Source: Nocardioides faecalis
Lineage (GTDB): Bacteria > Actinomycetota > Actinomycetes > Propionibacteriales > Nocardioidaceae
Length of the DNA: 64,000 nucleotides
Assembly: GCF_018388425.1 (NCBI RefSeq)
Contig: NZ_CP074406.1
Location: forward strand, 3,596,001 to 3,660,000
Direction: 5' to 3'
The position numbers and the translations under genes were made by a program. Below the pieces are notes generated by a model. That model was not told the origin of the DNA and searched no databases. It worked only from the letters and a program-made list of their open reading frames with translations. Shown here piece by piece: positions 53,059 to 61,990 of this stretch (positions are counted from its first letter, which is position 1; every line of letters starts with the position of its first letter).

Positions 53059-54936
53059 TCAGCGGCGCGGCAGGGAGGCGACGTAGGTGTCGCAGAGGTC
53101 CATCAGGTCGAGCGCGTAGCGGTACTCGCCCTCGAGGTCGCCGACCTCCTCGGCGTCGAGGTCGGCGACGTCGAGGCGCTCCTCCTCACCCTCACCGTCC
53201 AGGGCGTCCAGGCCGGTGACGGTGCCGTCGGCGAAGCCGCGCCCGGGCTGGAACAGCACCCGGTCGTCGAGGAAGGTGCCGGTGGGGGCGTGGAAGCGCA
53301 GGGCGACGGTGTGCTCGCCGGTGTTGAGCAGGTCCACGCCGAAGACCACGAACCGCTCCTTGGCGAGCGAGACGCCGAGCAGGTTCGCCACGGTCGGCAG
53401 GATGTCGAGCTGGCCGGCGACACCCTCGTGGCGGGCGCCGCCCTGGCCGGGGACCCGGATCAGCAGCGGGGTGTTGAACCGGTGCCAGGAGCGGTAGCCG
53501 GTCCGCCACGCCCGGACGTCGGCGGCGGCACCGTCGCGCAGGCCGCCTTGGTCGCCGTACACGACGAGGACGGTGTCGGACCACAGGCCGCTCTCCTTCA
53601 GCCCGCGGACCAGCGTGCCGAGGGCGCGGTCGGCGGCGCGCTGGGCCTGCAGGTACGCGCCGGCCTCGGTGCCCGCGAGCCGAGCGGGCAATCGGAGAAG
53701 GGTCCCTTCCGCGTCCCCGGCCGCGGCCGCCTCGGGGTCGGTGACGAGGTGGGCGTAGAACGGCTTGCCGGTCGCCGCGATCTCGGTGAGCCGCTGCAGG
53801 GTGTGCTCGTAGAACGCGGAGAGCCCGGCCGGACCCGGCGCTCGAGGCTGCTCGGGCGGCGTCACGGTGAACCCGAGGCCGGCGAGCAGGTCGTCGGCCG
53901 CGGGCGAGTGCTCCCGGCCCACGGCGAAGGTCTCCGCGACGTAGCCGCGCTCGCGCAGCAGCGCGGGCAGGCCGGGCAGGAGCCGGTCGCCGTACGCCGT
54001 CGGCGTGGCCACGTCGCCGGCCGGGCACAGCGAGGTGTTGGCGATGACCTGCGCGTCGATGCTGCCGCCCTTGCCGACCTGCTGGACGTGGCGCGGGAAC
54101 GAGTGGCTGGACCCGACGAGGGCGTTGAGGTGCGGGGTGATCTCCTGCCCGTCGAGCCACTGGCCCACGACGAGCTGCTGCAGCGCCCCCATCTGCACCA
54201 GCAGCAGGTTCTTGCCCTCGGCGACGCCGAAGCCCGCCGCGTTCCCCGGGTCGGTGACCGAGACGTGGTCGCGCTCCTTGAGCTTGGCGACGCGGTCGTA
54301 GGCAGCGGCGAGGTCGAGGTCGTCGCGGGGCTTCAGGGCGCGTAGCAGCGCGTCGGCCTGGTAGCCCAGGACGCCGACCTGCTCGGCGCGGTACTGCTCG
54401 TTGCGGATGCCGGCGGCGCTCACCAGCGCCACGCCGATGACCACGACGCCGGCGATCGCCACCGCGCCCACCCCGCGCAGGCGGGCCCGGCCGACCCACG
54501 GCCGGGGCGGGGCCCAGCCGTCGCCGTGCATCCGCATCCCGATGAACGGGGCGGCCACGAGGTCGGCGTACAGGAGCAGCAGCCGTACGTCGAGCAGGGA
54601 CCCCAGCGCCCCGCGCACCCCGTCGCCCCCGTCCGCCTCCCGCAGGGCGGTGAACGTGGGCAGGGTCTGGTAGCGATCGGCGTAGACGTAGACGGTGGTC
54701 AGCAGGACGCTGAGGACCACGTTCAGCGCCCACAGCGCAGGCGAGGTGGCGGCTCCGCGCGCGACCAGCGCGACCACGCCGACCAGCACCGCCACGCCCG
54801 CGAGATCGGCGAGGACCATCTGCGGCTCGGGGGTGCCGAAGACGAGCAGCCGGAGCAGCTCGACCTTGCCGAAGATCAACCCGAACAGCAGCGGCACCGG
54901 CTGCGGACGCCGCCGCGGACCTGCCTTGCCCCGCAC
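53059..54936 (-). CDS. LtaS-like sulfatase-fold membrane protein, catalytic residues changed
   Basis: 625 residues with about five N-terminal helices (to residue 175) and a large outside domain of the lipoteichoic acid synthase/alkaline phosphatase fold. Spacing follows S. aureus LtaS: NLLLVQMGALQQ (residue 250 is Gly where LtaS has metal ligand Glu255), VGKGGSIDAQVIANTSLCP (Ser292 where LtaS has catalytic Thr300), and VVYGDQGG (Asp462 kept, Gln463 where LtaS has His476). The SNHHPF histidine region is also lost (LVTDPEAAA). A phosphoglycerol transferase of normal mechanism is unlikely. Start GTG 54936 with GAGGTCAG upstream. Arrays B and C lie on either side. Confidence 0.82.
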   Translation of the reverse strand: MRGKAGPRRRPQPVPLLFGLIFGKVELLRLLVFGTPEPQMVLADLAGVAVLVGVVALVARGAATSPALWALNVVLSVLLTTVYVYADRYQTLPTFTALREADGGDGVRGALGSLLDVRLLLLYADLVAAPFIGMRMHGDGWAPPRPWVGRARLRGVGAVAIAGVVVIGVALVSAAGIRNEQYRAEQVGVLGYQADALLRALKPRDDLDLAAAYDRVAKLKERDHVSVTDPGNAAGFGVAEGKNLLLVQMGALQQLVVGQWLDGQEITPHLNALVGSSHSFPRHVQQVGKGGSIDAQVIANTSLCPAGDVATPTAYGDRLLPGLPALLRERGYVAETFAVGREHSPAADDLLAGLGFTVTPPEQPRAPGPAGLSAFYEHTLQRLTEIAATGKPFYAHLVTDPEAAAAGDAEGTLLRLPARLAGTEAGAYLQAQRAADRALGTLVRGLKESGLWSDTVLVVYGDQGGLRDGAAADVRAWRTGYRSWHRFNTPLLIRVPGQGGARHEGVAGQLDILPTVANLLGVSLAKERFVVFGVDLLNTGEHTVALRFHAPTGTFLDDRVLFQPGRGFADGTVTGLDALDGEGEEERLDVADLDAEEVGDLEGEYRYALDLMDLCDTYVASLPRR

Positions 54937-55080
54937 CTGACCTCATCCACGCGCGCGCCAGTCGGGCACGGCGGCGCCGGCCCCACCCGAGGCAGCCATT
55001 GTGACCCCGGGCGGGGCGGCGACCGCGCTGTGGCGCGCGTGTCGCGTGTGACAGATGTGAAGCGGCGTCCGGCCCCCCGA

Positions 55081-55190
55081 GCCGGAAGCTCACGACTCGG
55101 GGGCCGGGAACTCACGACTCGGGGGCCGGGAACTCACGACTCGGCGGTCGGAAGGTCCCGATTCGGGGGCCGGGAACTCACGACTCGGCC
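55081..55190. repeat. 22-bp tandem array C abutting the pyc stop
   Basis: Five units of exactly 22 bp: 55081-55102, 55103-55124, 55125-55146, 55147-55168 and 55169-55190. The consensus begins GCCGGGAACTCACGACTCGG. Units 2 and 3 are nearly identical; unit 4 is the most divergent. The array ends at the base before the pyc stop codon. Left of it (54937-55080) nothing coding is seen. Confidence 0.93.
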
Positions 55191-58100
55191 TCAGCCGATG
55201 ACGAGCACCAGGTCTCCGCCCTCGACGGCCTGCGGGCCGCCGATGGCGACCCGTCGGACGACGCCGGAGACGGGGGCGGTGATGGCGGCCTCCATCTTCA
55301 TCGCCTCGATGGTGGCCACCGTGGCGCCGGCCTCGACCTCGTCACCCTCGGCCACGGTCACCGACACCACGCCCTGGAACGGGGCGGCGACGTGACCGGA
55401 GTTGCCGGCGTCGGCCTTCTCCGCGGCCGCGACCTCGGCGGAGACCGAGCGGTCGCGCACGCTGACGGGGCGCAGGTGGCCGTTGAGGGTGCACATCACG
55501 GTGCGGTAGCCGCGCTCGTCGGGCTCGCTGATCGCCTGCAGGCCGACGAGGAGCCGCTTGCCCTCGGACAGCTCGATGGCGTGCTCGGCACCGGGCTGCA
55601 AGCCGTAGAGGTACTCCGGGGTCGGGATCACCGACACGTCGCCGAACTGCGAGCGGGCCTCGGTGAAGTCCCGCGTCGGGCCGGGGAACAGCAGCCGGTT
55701 CAGCGTGGCGCGCCGCTCCTCGGCGTCCTCGCTGGTCAGCGCGGCCTCGTCGTCGGGCGCCAGCTCGGCGGAGGGCGCGGTCCACGGCCGGCCCTCGATC
55801 GCCTTGGAGCGGAACGGCTCGGGCCAGCCTCCCGGCGGGTCGCCGAGCTCGCCGTGCAGGAAGCCGATCACCGACGCCGGGATGTCGTACGACGACGGGT
55901 CCTCGGCGAACGCCTTCGGGTCCGCGCCCGCGGCGACCAGGGCCAGGGCGAGGTCGCCGATCACCTTCGACGACGGGGTGACCTTGGGGACGCGGCCGAG
56001 GATCTCGTTCGCGGCGGCGTACATGTCCTCGACGGCCTCGAACTTCTCGCCCAGGCCGAGCGCGATCGCCTGCTGGCGCAGGTTGGACAGCTGGCCGCCC
56101 GGGATCTCGTGGGTGTAGACGCGCCCGGTGGGTGCCGGCAGCCCGGACTCGAACGGCGCGTAGACGCGGCGCACGGCCTCCCAGTAGGGCTCCAGGCTGT
56201 TCACCGCGGCCAGGTCCAGACCGGTCTCGCGGGGGCCGTGGTCGGTGGCCGCGACCAGCGAGGACAGCGGCGGCTGCGAGGTGGTGCCGGCCATCGACGC
56301 GGCGGCCGCGTCGACCGCGTCCACCCCGGCCTCGATCGCCGCGGTGAGCGTGGCGAGCTGGCCGCCGGCGGTGTCGTGGGTGTGCAGGTGCACCGGCAGG
56401 TCGAACTCGGAGCGCAGCGCGGTGACCAGGGTGCGGGCGGCGGGCGCACGGAGCAGGCCGGCCATGTCCTTGATCGCCAGCACGTGGGCGCCGGCGTCGA
56501 CGATCTGCTCGGCCAGGCGCAGGTAGTAGTCGAGCGTGTAGAGCTTCTCGCCCGGGTCCGACAGGTCGCCGGTGTAGCACAGCGCCACCTCGGCGACACC
56601 GGAGCCGGTGGCGCGGACCGCGTCGATCGCCGGGCGCATCTGGTCGACGTCGTTGAGGGCGTCGAAGATCCGGAAGACGTCGATGCCGGTGGCGGCGGCC
56701 TCGGCGACGAACGCGTCGGTCACCGAGGTCGGGTACGGCGTGTAGCCGACCGTGTTGCGCCCGCGCAGCAGCATCTGCAGGCAGATGTTCGGCACGGCCT
56801 CGCGCAGCCGCTCCAGCCGCTCCCACGGCTCCTCCTTGAGGAAGCGCAGCGCGACGTCGTACGTGGCCCCGCCCCAGGCCTCCAGCGACCACAGCTGCGG
56901 GGTGAGCCGGGCGACGTGGCCGGCGGCGCCGAGCAGGTCGAAGGTGCGCACCCGGGTGGCGAGCAGCGACTGGTGGGCGTCGCGGAAGGTGGTGTCGGTG
57001 ACCGCGACCCGGTCCTGGGCGCGCAGCGCGGCGGCGAAGCCCTCGGGACCGAGCTCGAGCAGCTGCTGGCGCGAGCCGTCCGGGATGGGCTCGTTCCACC
57101 GCTCCGGCTCGATCCACGGCAGCTTCTCGGCCGGCGCGACGCTGACCGGCACCGTGCCGTGCGGCTGGTTGACGGTGACGTCGGCCAGGTAGGTCAGCAG
57201 CCGGGTGCCGCGGTCGCCCGAGGCACGGGCGATGAGCAGCTCGGGGTGGGTCTCGATGAAGCTGGTGGTGACCCGGCCGGCGGCGAAGTCGGCGTCCTCG
57301 AGCAGCTCGGCGAGGAACGGGATGTTCGTGGCCACGCCGCGGATGCGGAACTCGGCCACGGCGCGCCGCGCGCGTCGTACGGCGTCGTCGAAGGTGCGGC
57401 CCCGACAGGTCAGCTTGGCCAGCATCGAGTCGAAGTGCGGGCTGACCTCGGCGCCGGTGAAGGTGGTGCCGCCGTCGATGCGCACGCCCGCGCCGCCCGG
57501 GGAGCGGTAGGCGGTGATGGTGCCGGTGTCGGGACGGAAGCCGTTGGCAGGGTCCTCGGTGGTGATCCGGCACTGCAGGGCGGCGCCGCGCAGCTGCACG
57601 GTGTCCTGGGACAGGCCGAGGTCGGCCAGCGTCTCGCCGGCGGCGATGCGCATCTGCGACTGCACGAGGTCGACGTCGGTGACCTCCTCGGTCACCGTGT
57701 GCTCGACCTGGATGCGCGGGTTCATCTCGATGAAGACGTAGTTGCCCTCGGGGTCGAGCAGGAACTCCACGGTGCCGGCGTTCTTGTAGCCGATGGCGCG
57801 GGCGAAGCGGACGGCGTCGGCGCAGATCCGCTCCCGCAGCGCGGGGTCGAGGTTCGGGGCGGGCGCGATCTCGACGACCTTCTGGTGGCGCCGCTGCACG
57901 GAGCAGTCGCGCTCGAAGAGGTGGATCGTGCCCTCGGAGGTGCCGTCGGAGAGGATCTGCACCTCGATGTGCCGCGGTTCGACGACGGCCTGCTCGATGA
58001 AGACGGTGGGGTCGCCGAAGGCGGCCTCGCCCTCGCGCATGCAGGTCTCGACGGCCTCGCGCAGCTGGGCGCGGTCGTCGACGCGGCGCATGCCGCGGCC

Positions 58101-58592
58101 ACCGCCGCCGGCGACGGCCTTGACGAACAGCGGCGCCGGGATGGCCTCGGCCGCGGCGACGAGCTCGTCGACGTCGGTGGACGGCGGCACGCTCTGCAGC
58201 GTCGGCACGCCGGCCTCCTTGGCGGCGGCGATCGCGCGGGCCTTGTTGCCGGTCAGCTCGAGGACCTCGGCCGGCGGGCCGATGAAGGTGATGCCGGCCG
58301 CGGCGCAGGCCTCGGCCAGCGCCGGGTTCTCCGAGAGGAACCCGTAGCCGGGGTAGACGGCGTCGGCGCCGCACTGCACGGCGGCGGCGATGACCGCCTC
58401 CGGGTCGAGGTAGCTGCGCACCGGGTGGCCGCGCTCACCGATCTCGTAGGCCTCGTCGGCCTTGAGCCGGTGCTCGGAGCCACGGTCCTCGTGCGGGAAC
58501 ACCGCGACGGTGGTGGCGCCCAGCTCGTGGGCGGCTCGGAAGGCGCGGACGGCGATCTCTCCGCGGTTGGCGACCAGGATCTTGGTGAACAT
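55191..58592 (-). CDS. pyc: Pyruvate carboxylase
   Basis: 1133-residue biotin enzyme that makes oxaloacetate from pyruvate. The biotin carboxylase domain fills residues 1-450 (KAVAGGGGRGMRRV, then FIEMNPRIQVEHTVTEEVT). The carboxyltransferase domain starts near 530 (DTTFRDAHQSLLATRVRT) and contains a metal-binding HLHTHDTAGGQ. The biotin carrier domain at the end has the attachment site IEAMKMEAAI. All three are intact. The ATG at 58592 fits the family N-terminus MFTKILVANRGEIAVRAFRA. Its stop directly abuts repeat array C. Confidence 0.97.
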   Translation of the reverse strand: MFTKILVANRGEIAVRAFRAAHELGATTVAVFPHEDRGSEHRLKADEAYEIGERGHPVRSYLDPEAVIAAAVQCGADAVYPGYGFLSENPALAEACAAAGITFIGPPAEVLELTGNKARAIAAAKEAGVPTLQSVPPSTDVDELVAAAEAIPAPLFVKAVAGGGGRGMRRVDDRAQLREAVETCMREGEAAFGDPTVFIEQAVVEPRHIEVQILSDGTSEGTIHLFERDCSVQRRHQKVVEIAPAPNLDPALRERICADAVRFARAIGYKNAGTVEFLLDPEGNYVFIEMNPRIQVEHTVTEEVTDVDLVQSQMRIAAGETLADLGLSQDTVQLRGAALQCRITTEDPANGFRPDTGTITAYRSPGGAGVRIDGGTTFTGAEVSPHFDSMLAKLTCRGRTFDDAVRRARRAVAEFRIRGVATNIPFLAELLEDADFAAGRVTTSFIETHPELLIARASGDRGTRLLTYLADVTVNQPHGTVPVSVAPAEKLPWIEPERWNEPIPDGSRQQLLELGPEGFAAALRAQDRVAVTDTTFRDAHQSLLATRVRTFDLLGAAGHVARLTPQLWSLEAWGGATYDVALRFLKEEPWERLERLREAVPNICLQMLLRGRNTVGYTPYPTSVTDAFVAEAAATGIDVFRIFDALNDVDQMRPAIDAVRATGSGVAEVALCYTGDLSDPGEKLYTLDYYLRLAEQIVDAGAHVLAIKDMAGLLRAPAARTLVTALRSEFDLPVHLHTHDTAGGQLATLTAAIEAGVDAVDAAAASMAGTTSQPPLSSLVAATDHGPRETGLDLAAVNSLEPYWEAVRRVYAPFESGLPAPTGRVYTHEIPGGQLSNLRQQAIALGLGEKFEAVEDMYAAANEILGRVPKVTPSSKVIGDLALALVAAGADPKAFAEDPSSYDIPASVIGFLHGELGDPPGGWPEPFRSKAIEGRPWTAPSAELAPDDEAALTSEDAEERRATLNRLLFPGPTRDFTEARSQFGDVSVIPTPEYLYGLQPGAEHAIELSEGKRLLVGLQAISEPDERGYRTVMCTLNGHLRPVSVRDRSVSAEVAAAEKADAGNSGHVAAPFQGVVSVTVAEGDEVEAGATVATIEAMKMEAAITAPVSGVVRRVAIGGPQAVEGGDLVLVIG

Positions 58593-58975
58593 GCGGCGCT
58601 GGCCTTTCGTTGTGCGAGGCGCTCGTCGGAGCAGGGCCCGGTCGGGCCTGAGCCGCCCGGGGCGAGCGTCGGCAGCGGTGGCCACCGACGCTCAGGGCGA
58701 CTCGCGGGCGAGCGTAGCGGCGCCACCGAACCTCGGCGCACCGGCGTCCACGAAGGGGACCGGAGTGCGGACGCGCGCGGCGCCGACGACCCCGGAAACC
58801 GCTCTCCCGAGCCGCCCGTGAGCCGCCTCGTGAGCCGGTGAGATTAATAAGACTTTGCCGAAAAGGCTCCGGAACGGGTGGGCAACCTGCACCGGATGGA
58901 CTCCGGCCGTGGCGGGAACCCCGCTCACCCGCCGGTCCTGCGGGCCCGGCAGCTGCAGATCAGAGGAGAACTCTC
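58593..58975. promoter_or_regulatory. 383-bp divergent region between pyc and the amidase gene
   Basis: No gene is supported. The striking part is an A/T-rich island at 58840-58867 (around AGATTAATAAGACTTTG) in otherwise very GC-rich DNA, about 110-135 bp before the amidase ATG. It could hold the promoter -10 region. GTGAGCC is repeated just left of it. Confidence 0.4.
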
Positions 58976-61861
58976 ATGGCTCACACCACCGGCAGGCAGG
59001 GGGCGCTGCGCCGCCGTCTGCTGCCCGGCATCGCCGTCGCCGCGCTCGCCGCGGGCACGGTGTCGCTCGTCCCCGGCACGGCCGAGGCGTGGAACTCGGT
59101 GCCCACCAGTGGCGGCGACACCTGGGGCGTCCACGACGCCGCCAACCCGGGGATCGACACCGGTAGCGTCCGCAACACCGCCGGCAACGCCCTGCAGGGC
59201 TACGGCGGCATCCGGGTCGACGTCGAGGGCGGCACCAGCCGGCTCAACGGCATCCTGCTGCGTGGCTTCGGCCTGACCTACGACGGCCGGGAGACCTTCA
59301 CGACCACCACCGGCGTGAACGTGGACGGCATCGTCGTACGCCGCGAGCTCGTCGTGCCCAAGGGCGAGAGCTACGGGCGATTCTTCGACACCTTCACCAA
59401 CTCCACGAAGAAGCCGATCACCCTCCAGGTCGCCTTCGGCGGGCAGCTGGGCTACGACACCGGCGAGAACCAGAGCGAGCTCAGCACCACCGGCAACGGC
59501 GACGAGACGATCGACGCCGCCGACGGCTGGGCCTCGTGGCACACCCCGACCACCGCGGCCGGCAACCCCAGCCAGAACGGCCCGTCGGCCACCGTGTTCG
59601 GCACGCCGGGACGCGAGGAGGCGCTGGACCGGGTGGGCAACTTCCTGCTCGACCCCTTCACCAAGGACCTGCCCGCCACCGGCGACGCCGCCAACCACCC
59701 CGGCTTCGTCACCACGCTGACCGTGGAGCCCGGCGACACCGTCTCCCTGTTGCACTACGTCGTCACCGGGCTGCCCGAGGGCCGCGCGGTGCTGGGCGCG
59801 ACCCGGCCGGCCGGCAGCGAGGTGACCCGCGTCGAGCAGCTCGCCGACTCCCTGGCCGCGCTGCCCGCCACCGACGGCCTGAGCACCGCCGAGCTGTGCT
59901 CGGTGGTCAACTTCGACTCCGGCGCGCTCGGCCTGGCCGGCGCGGAGTGCGACCAGGCGACGATGAAGGAGCTGGTGAACCTCGCCAAGGGCTCCACGCT
60001 GCCGAAGGCGCCCGCCACCACCTCGTCGTACGACGTCGTCGGCAAGACGATCACCCAGCTGGTCGCCGACATGCGCACCGGGAAGACCAGCTCCCAGCAG
60101 ATCGTGCGCGCCTACCTCGACCGGATCGCGGCCTACGACCGCGGCCCGGCCGGGCTGAACTCGGTGATCACCGTCGCCCCCGACGCGATGAAGCAGGCCC
60201 GCGCCGCCGACGAGGCGCGCAAGAAGGGCGACAAGCGCCCGTTCCTGGGCATCCCGGTGCTGGCCAAGGACATCATCGACACCAAGGACATGCCGACCAC
60301 CGGCGGCTCCAGCGCCTTCGACGGCTACCAGCCGAAGACCGACGCGTTCCAGGTCGACCTGATGCGCAAGGCCGGCGCGATCATCCTGGGCAAGGCCAAC
60401 CTCGCCGAGTTCGCCAACGACGGTCACTTCAGCCCCAACGGGTTCGGTGCGGTGTGGAACGCCTTCGACCCGTCGCGCTCGCCGATCGGCTCCAGCGGCG
60501 GCACCGCCGTCGCGCTGGCCTCCGGCTTCGCCGCGGCCGCCTGGGGCACCCAGACCGGCGACTCGCTGTGGGGCCCGGCCGGTGCGGCCAGCCTCTACTC
60601 GCTGCGCGGCACCGACGGCATGCAGTCCAGCGGCGGCACCATGCCGCTGACCTTCATCCAGGACTACGTCGGCTGGATCTCGCAGTCGCTGGAGGACCTG
60701 GCGCTGCTGCTCGACGTCACCGCCGTGGACAACCCGGCCGACCCGATCGACGACGTCGCCAACGGCCACCGGCCGACCGACTGGTCGTCGTACCTGACGG
60801 CCGACGCGCTCGAGGGCAAGGTCATCGGCGTCCCCGAGCTCGCGCTCGTCGACCCGTTCGGCACCACCGAGGTCACCGACGCGCTGAAGGCGAAGCTCGC
60901 GGTGTTCGAGCAGGCGGGTGCCACCGTCAAGGTGATCCCCGAGTTCGACGACGTCCCCACGGAGTGGAAGACCGCCGACTTCGGCAACCGGGGCTACGAG
61001 GGCTGGCTGCAGTGGCTCGCCGAGCACCCGGACGCGCCGTACACCAAGCCGGAGGAGATCACCGGCAACGACAAGCGGGTGCCCTACCAGGTCGGCAGCA
61101 CGGCGCCGGCCACCGGCATGACCGCGCAGGAGATCAAGAACTTCCAGGACTACCGTGCGAAGTACCGCGACAACGTGGCCACCTGGATGGACGACAACGG
61201 CGTCGACGCGGTGCTGTACGCCACCGAGCTCAGCGAGATCCACCTCAACGACTCGATCCAGCCCAGCTTCGGGCGCAAGGACCCGCAGTCGTCGGCGGCC
61301 GGTGTCCCGACCGTCATCTTCCCGGCGGGCACCACGGAGAACGGCAACCCGGTCGGTTTCCAGCTGCAGGGCAAGGAGTTCCAGGACGCCGAGCTGCTCG
61401 GCTTCGCCTACGCCTTCGACAAGATCGCCAAGGGTCGGGTGCTGCCGCTCGACGTCACCCCGCGCCTGGCGTACGACGCCGACGCGCTGCCGGACCCGAT
61501 CGAGGACCTCGAGCCGGGCAAGCCCGGCAAGCCCACCCCGGCGACCAAGCGGCTGACCGTGTTGTCGAAGAAGGCGCCGGTGAAGGTCCGCAACGGCCGG
61601 GCGACGATCTCGCTCAGCGTCGGGTGCGCCAGCGCCAGCGCCGGCTGCACCGGGACCGTCAAGGTGAAGGTCCGGGGCAAGACCTACACCAAGAAGGTGA
61701 CCGTCCGTGCCGGCGGTCAGGCGGTCGTGCGGATCAAGCTGAGCAAGTTCGCCTCCGCCAAGCTCCGCAAGGGCAAGAAGCAGGCCGTCAAGGTGACCTT
61801 CACCGGCAAGGCGGGCACCAAGAGCTCGACCAAGGCGGTCAAGGTCGTCGCGAAGCGCTGA
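58976..61861 (+). CDS. Secreted amidase-signature protein with extra N- and C-terminal domains
   Basis: 961 residues. A signal peptide (RRRLLPGIAVAALAAGTVSL, cleavage near TAEA-WN) is followed by a beta-rich domain of about 300 residues that I do not recognise. The amidase-signature domain covers about residues 350-830: catalytic Lys in VLAKDIIDTKDMPTTGGS, cis-Ser in IGSSGGTAVALASGFAAAAW, and nucleophile region GTQTGDSLWGPAG. The usual GGSIR around the nucleophile is replaced by GDSLW. The C-terminal 100 residues form a Lys-rich, Ig-like region with two Cys. The substrate is unknown, probably an amide or peptide outside the cell. The ATG at 58976 follows AGAGGAGAACTCTC. Confidence 0.88.
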   Translation: MAHTTGRQGALRRRLLPGIAVAALAAGTVSLVPGTAEAWNSVPTSGGDTWGVHDAANPGIDTGSVRNTAGNALQGYGGIRVDVEGGTSRLNGILLRGFGLTYDGRETFTTTTGVNVDGIVVRRELVVPKGESYGRFFDTFTNSTKKPITLQVAFGGQLGYDTGENQSELSTTGNGDETIDAADGWASWHTPTTAAGNPSQNGPSATVFGTPGREEALDRVGNFLLDPFTKDLPATGDAANHPGFVTTLTVEPGDTVSLLHYVVTGLPEGRAVLGATRPAGSEVTRVEQLADSLAALPATDGLSTAELCSVVNFDSGALGLAGAECDQATMKELVNLAKGSTLPKAPATTSSYDVVGKTITQLVADMRTGKTSSQQIVRAYLDRIAAYDRGPAGLNSVITVAPDAMKQARAADEARKKGDKRPFLGIPVLAKDIIDTKDMPTTGGSSAFDGYQPKTDAFQVDLMRKAGAIILGKANLAEFANDGHFSPNGFGAVWNAFDPSRSPIGSSGGTAVALASGFAAAAWGTQTGDSLWGPAGAASLYSLRGTDGMQSSGGTMPLTFIQDYVGWISQSLEDLALLLDVTAVDNPADPIDDVANGHRPTDWSSYLTADALEGKVIGVPELALVDPFGTTEVTDALKAKLAVFEQAGATVKVIPEFDDVPTEWKTADFGNRGYEGWLQWLAEHPDAPYTKPEEITGNDKRVPYQVGSTAPATGMTAQEIKNFQDYRAKYRDNVATWMDDNGVDAVLYATELSEIHLNDSIQPSFGRKDPQSSAAGVPTVIFPAGTTENGNPVGFQLQGKEFQDAELLGFAYAFDKIAKGRVLPLDVTPRLAYDADALPDPIEDLEPGKPGKPTPATKRLTVLSKKAPVKVRNGRATISLSVGCASASAGCTGTVKVKVRGKTYTKKVTVRAGGQAVVRIKLSKFASAKLRKGKKQAVKVTFTGKAGTKSSTKAVKVVAKR

Positions 61862-61914
61862 CCCCGCCACGACCCGACCGGCTGACCCGGCGCTGATCCC
61901 CTCCAGTGCCACCG

Positions 61915-61951
61915 CGGGCCCGCGCGCTGCATCCAGCAGCTCGCGGGCCCG
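61915..61951. terminator. Terminator between amidase and heliorhodopsin genes
   Basis: A 10-bp stem, CGGGCCCGCG (61915-61924) with CGCGGGCCCG (61942-61951), encloses a small inner hairpin (GCTG with CAGC). It lies between two converging genes and can serve both. Confidence 0.7.
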
Positions 61952-61990
61952 TCGGCGTCAGCGGGGTCATGCCGTCACGGCGTCACGGCG

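Noticed and set aside
52002..55190. CRISPR array reading of the 22-bp repeats
   Set aside because: Units are directly adjacent with no spacers, and no cas gene is in the window.
58925..61912. 995-codon frame antisense to the secreted amidase
   Set aside because: Shadow frame; the amidase has a signal peptide, catalytic residues and a strong ribosome site.
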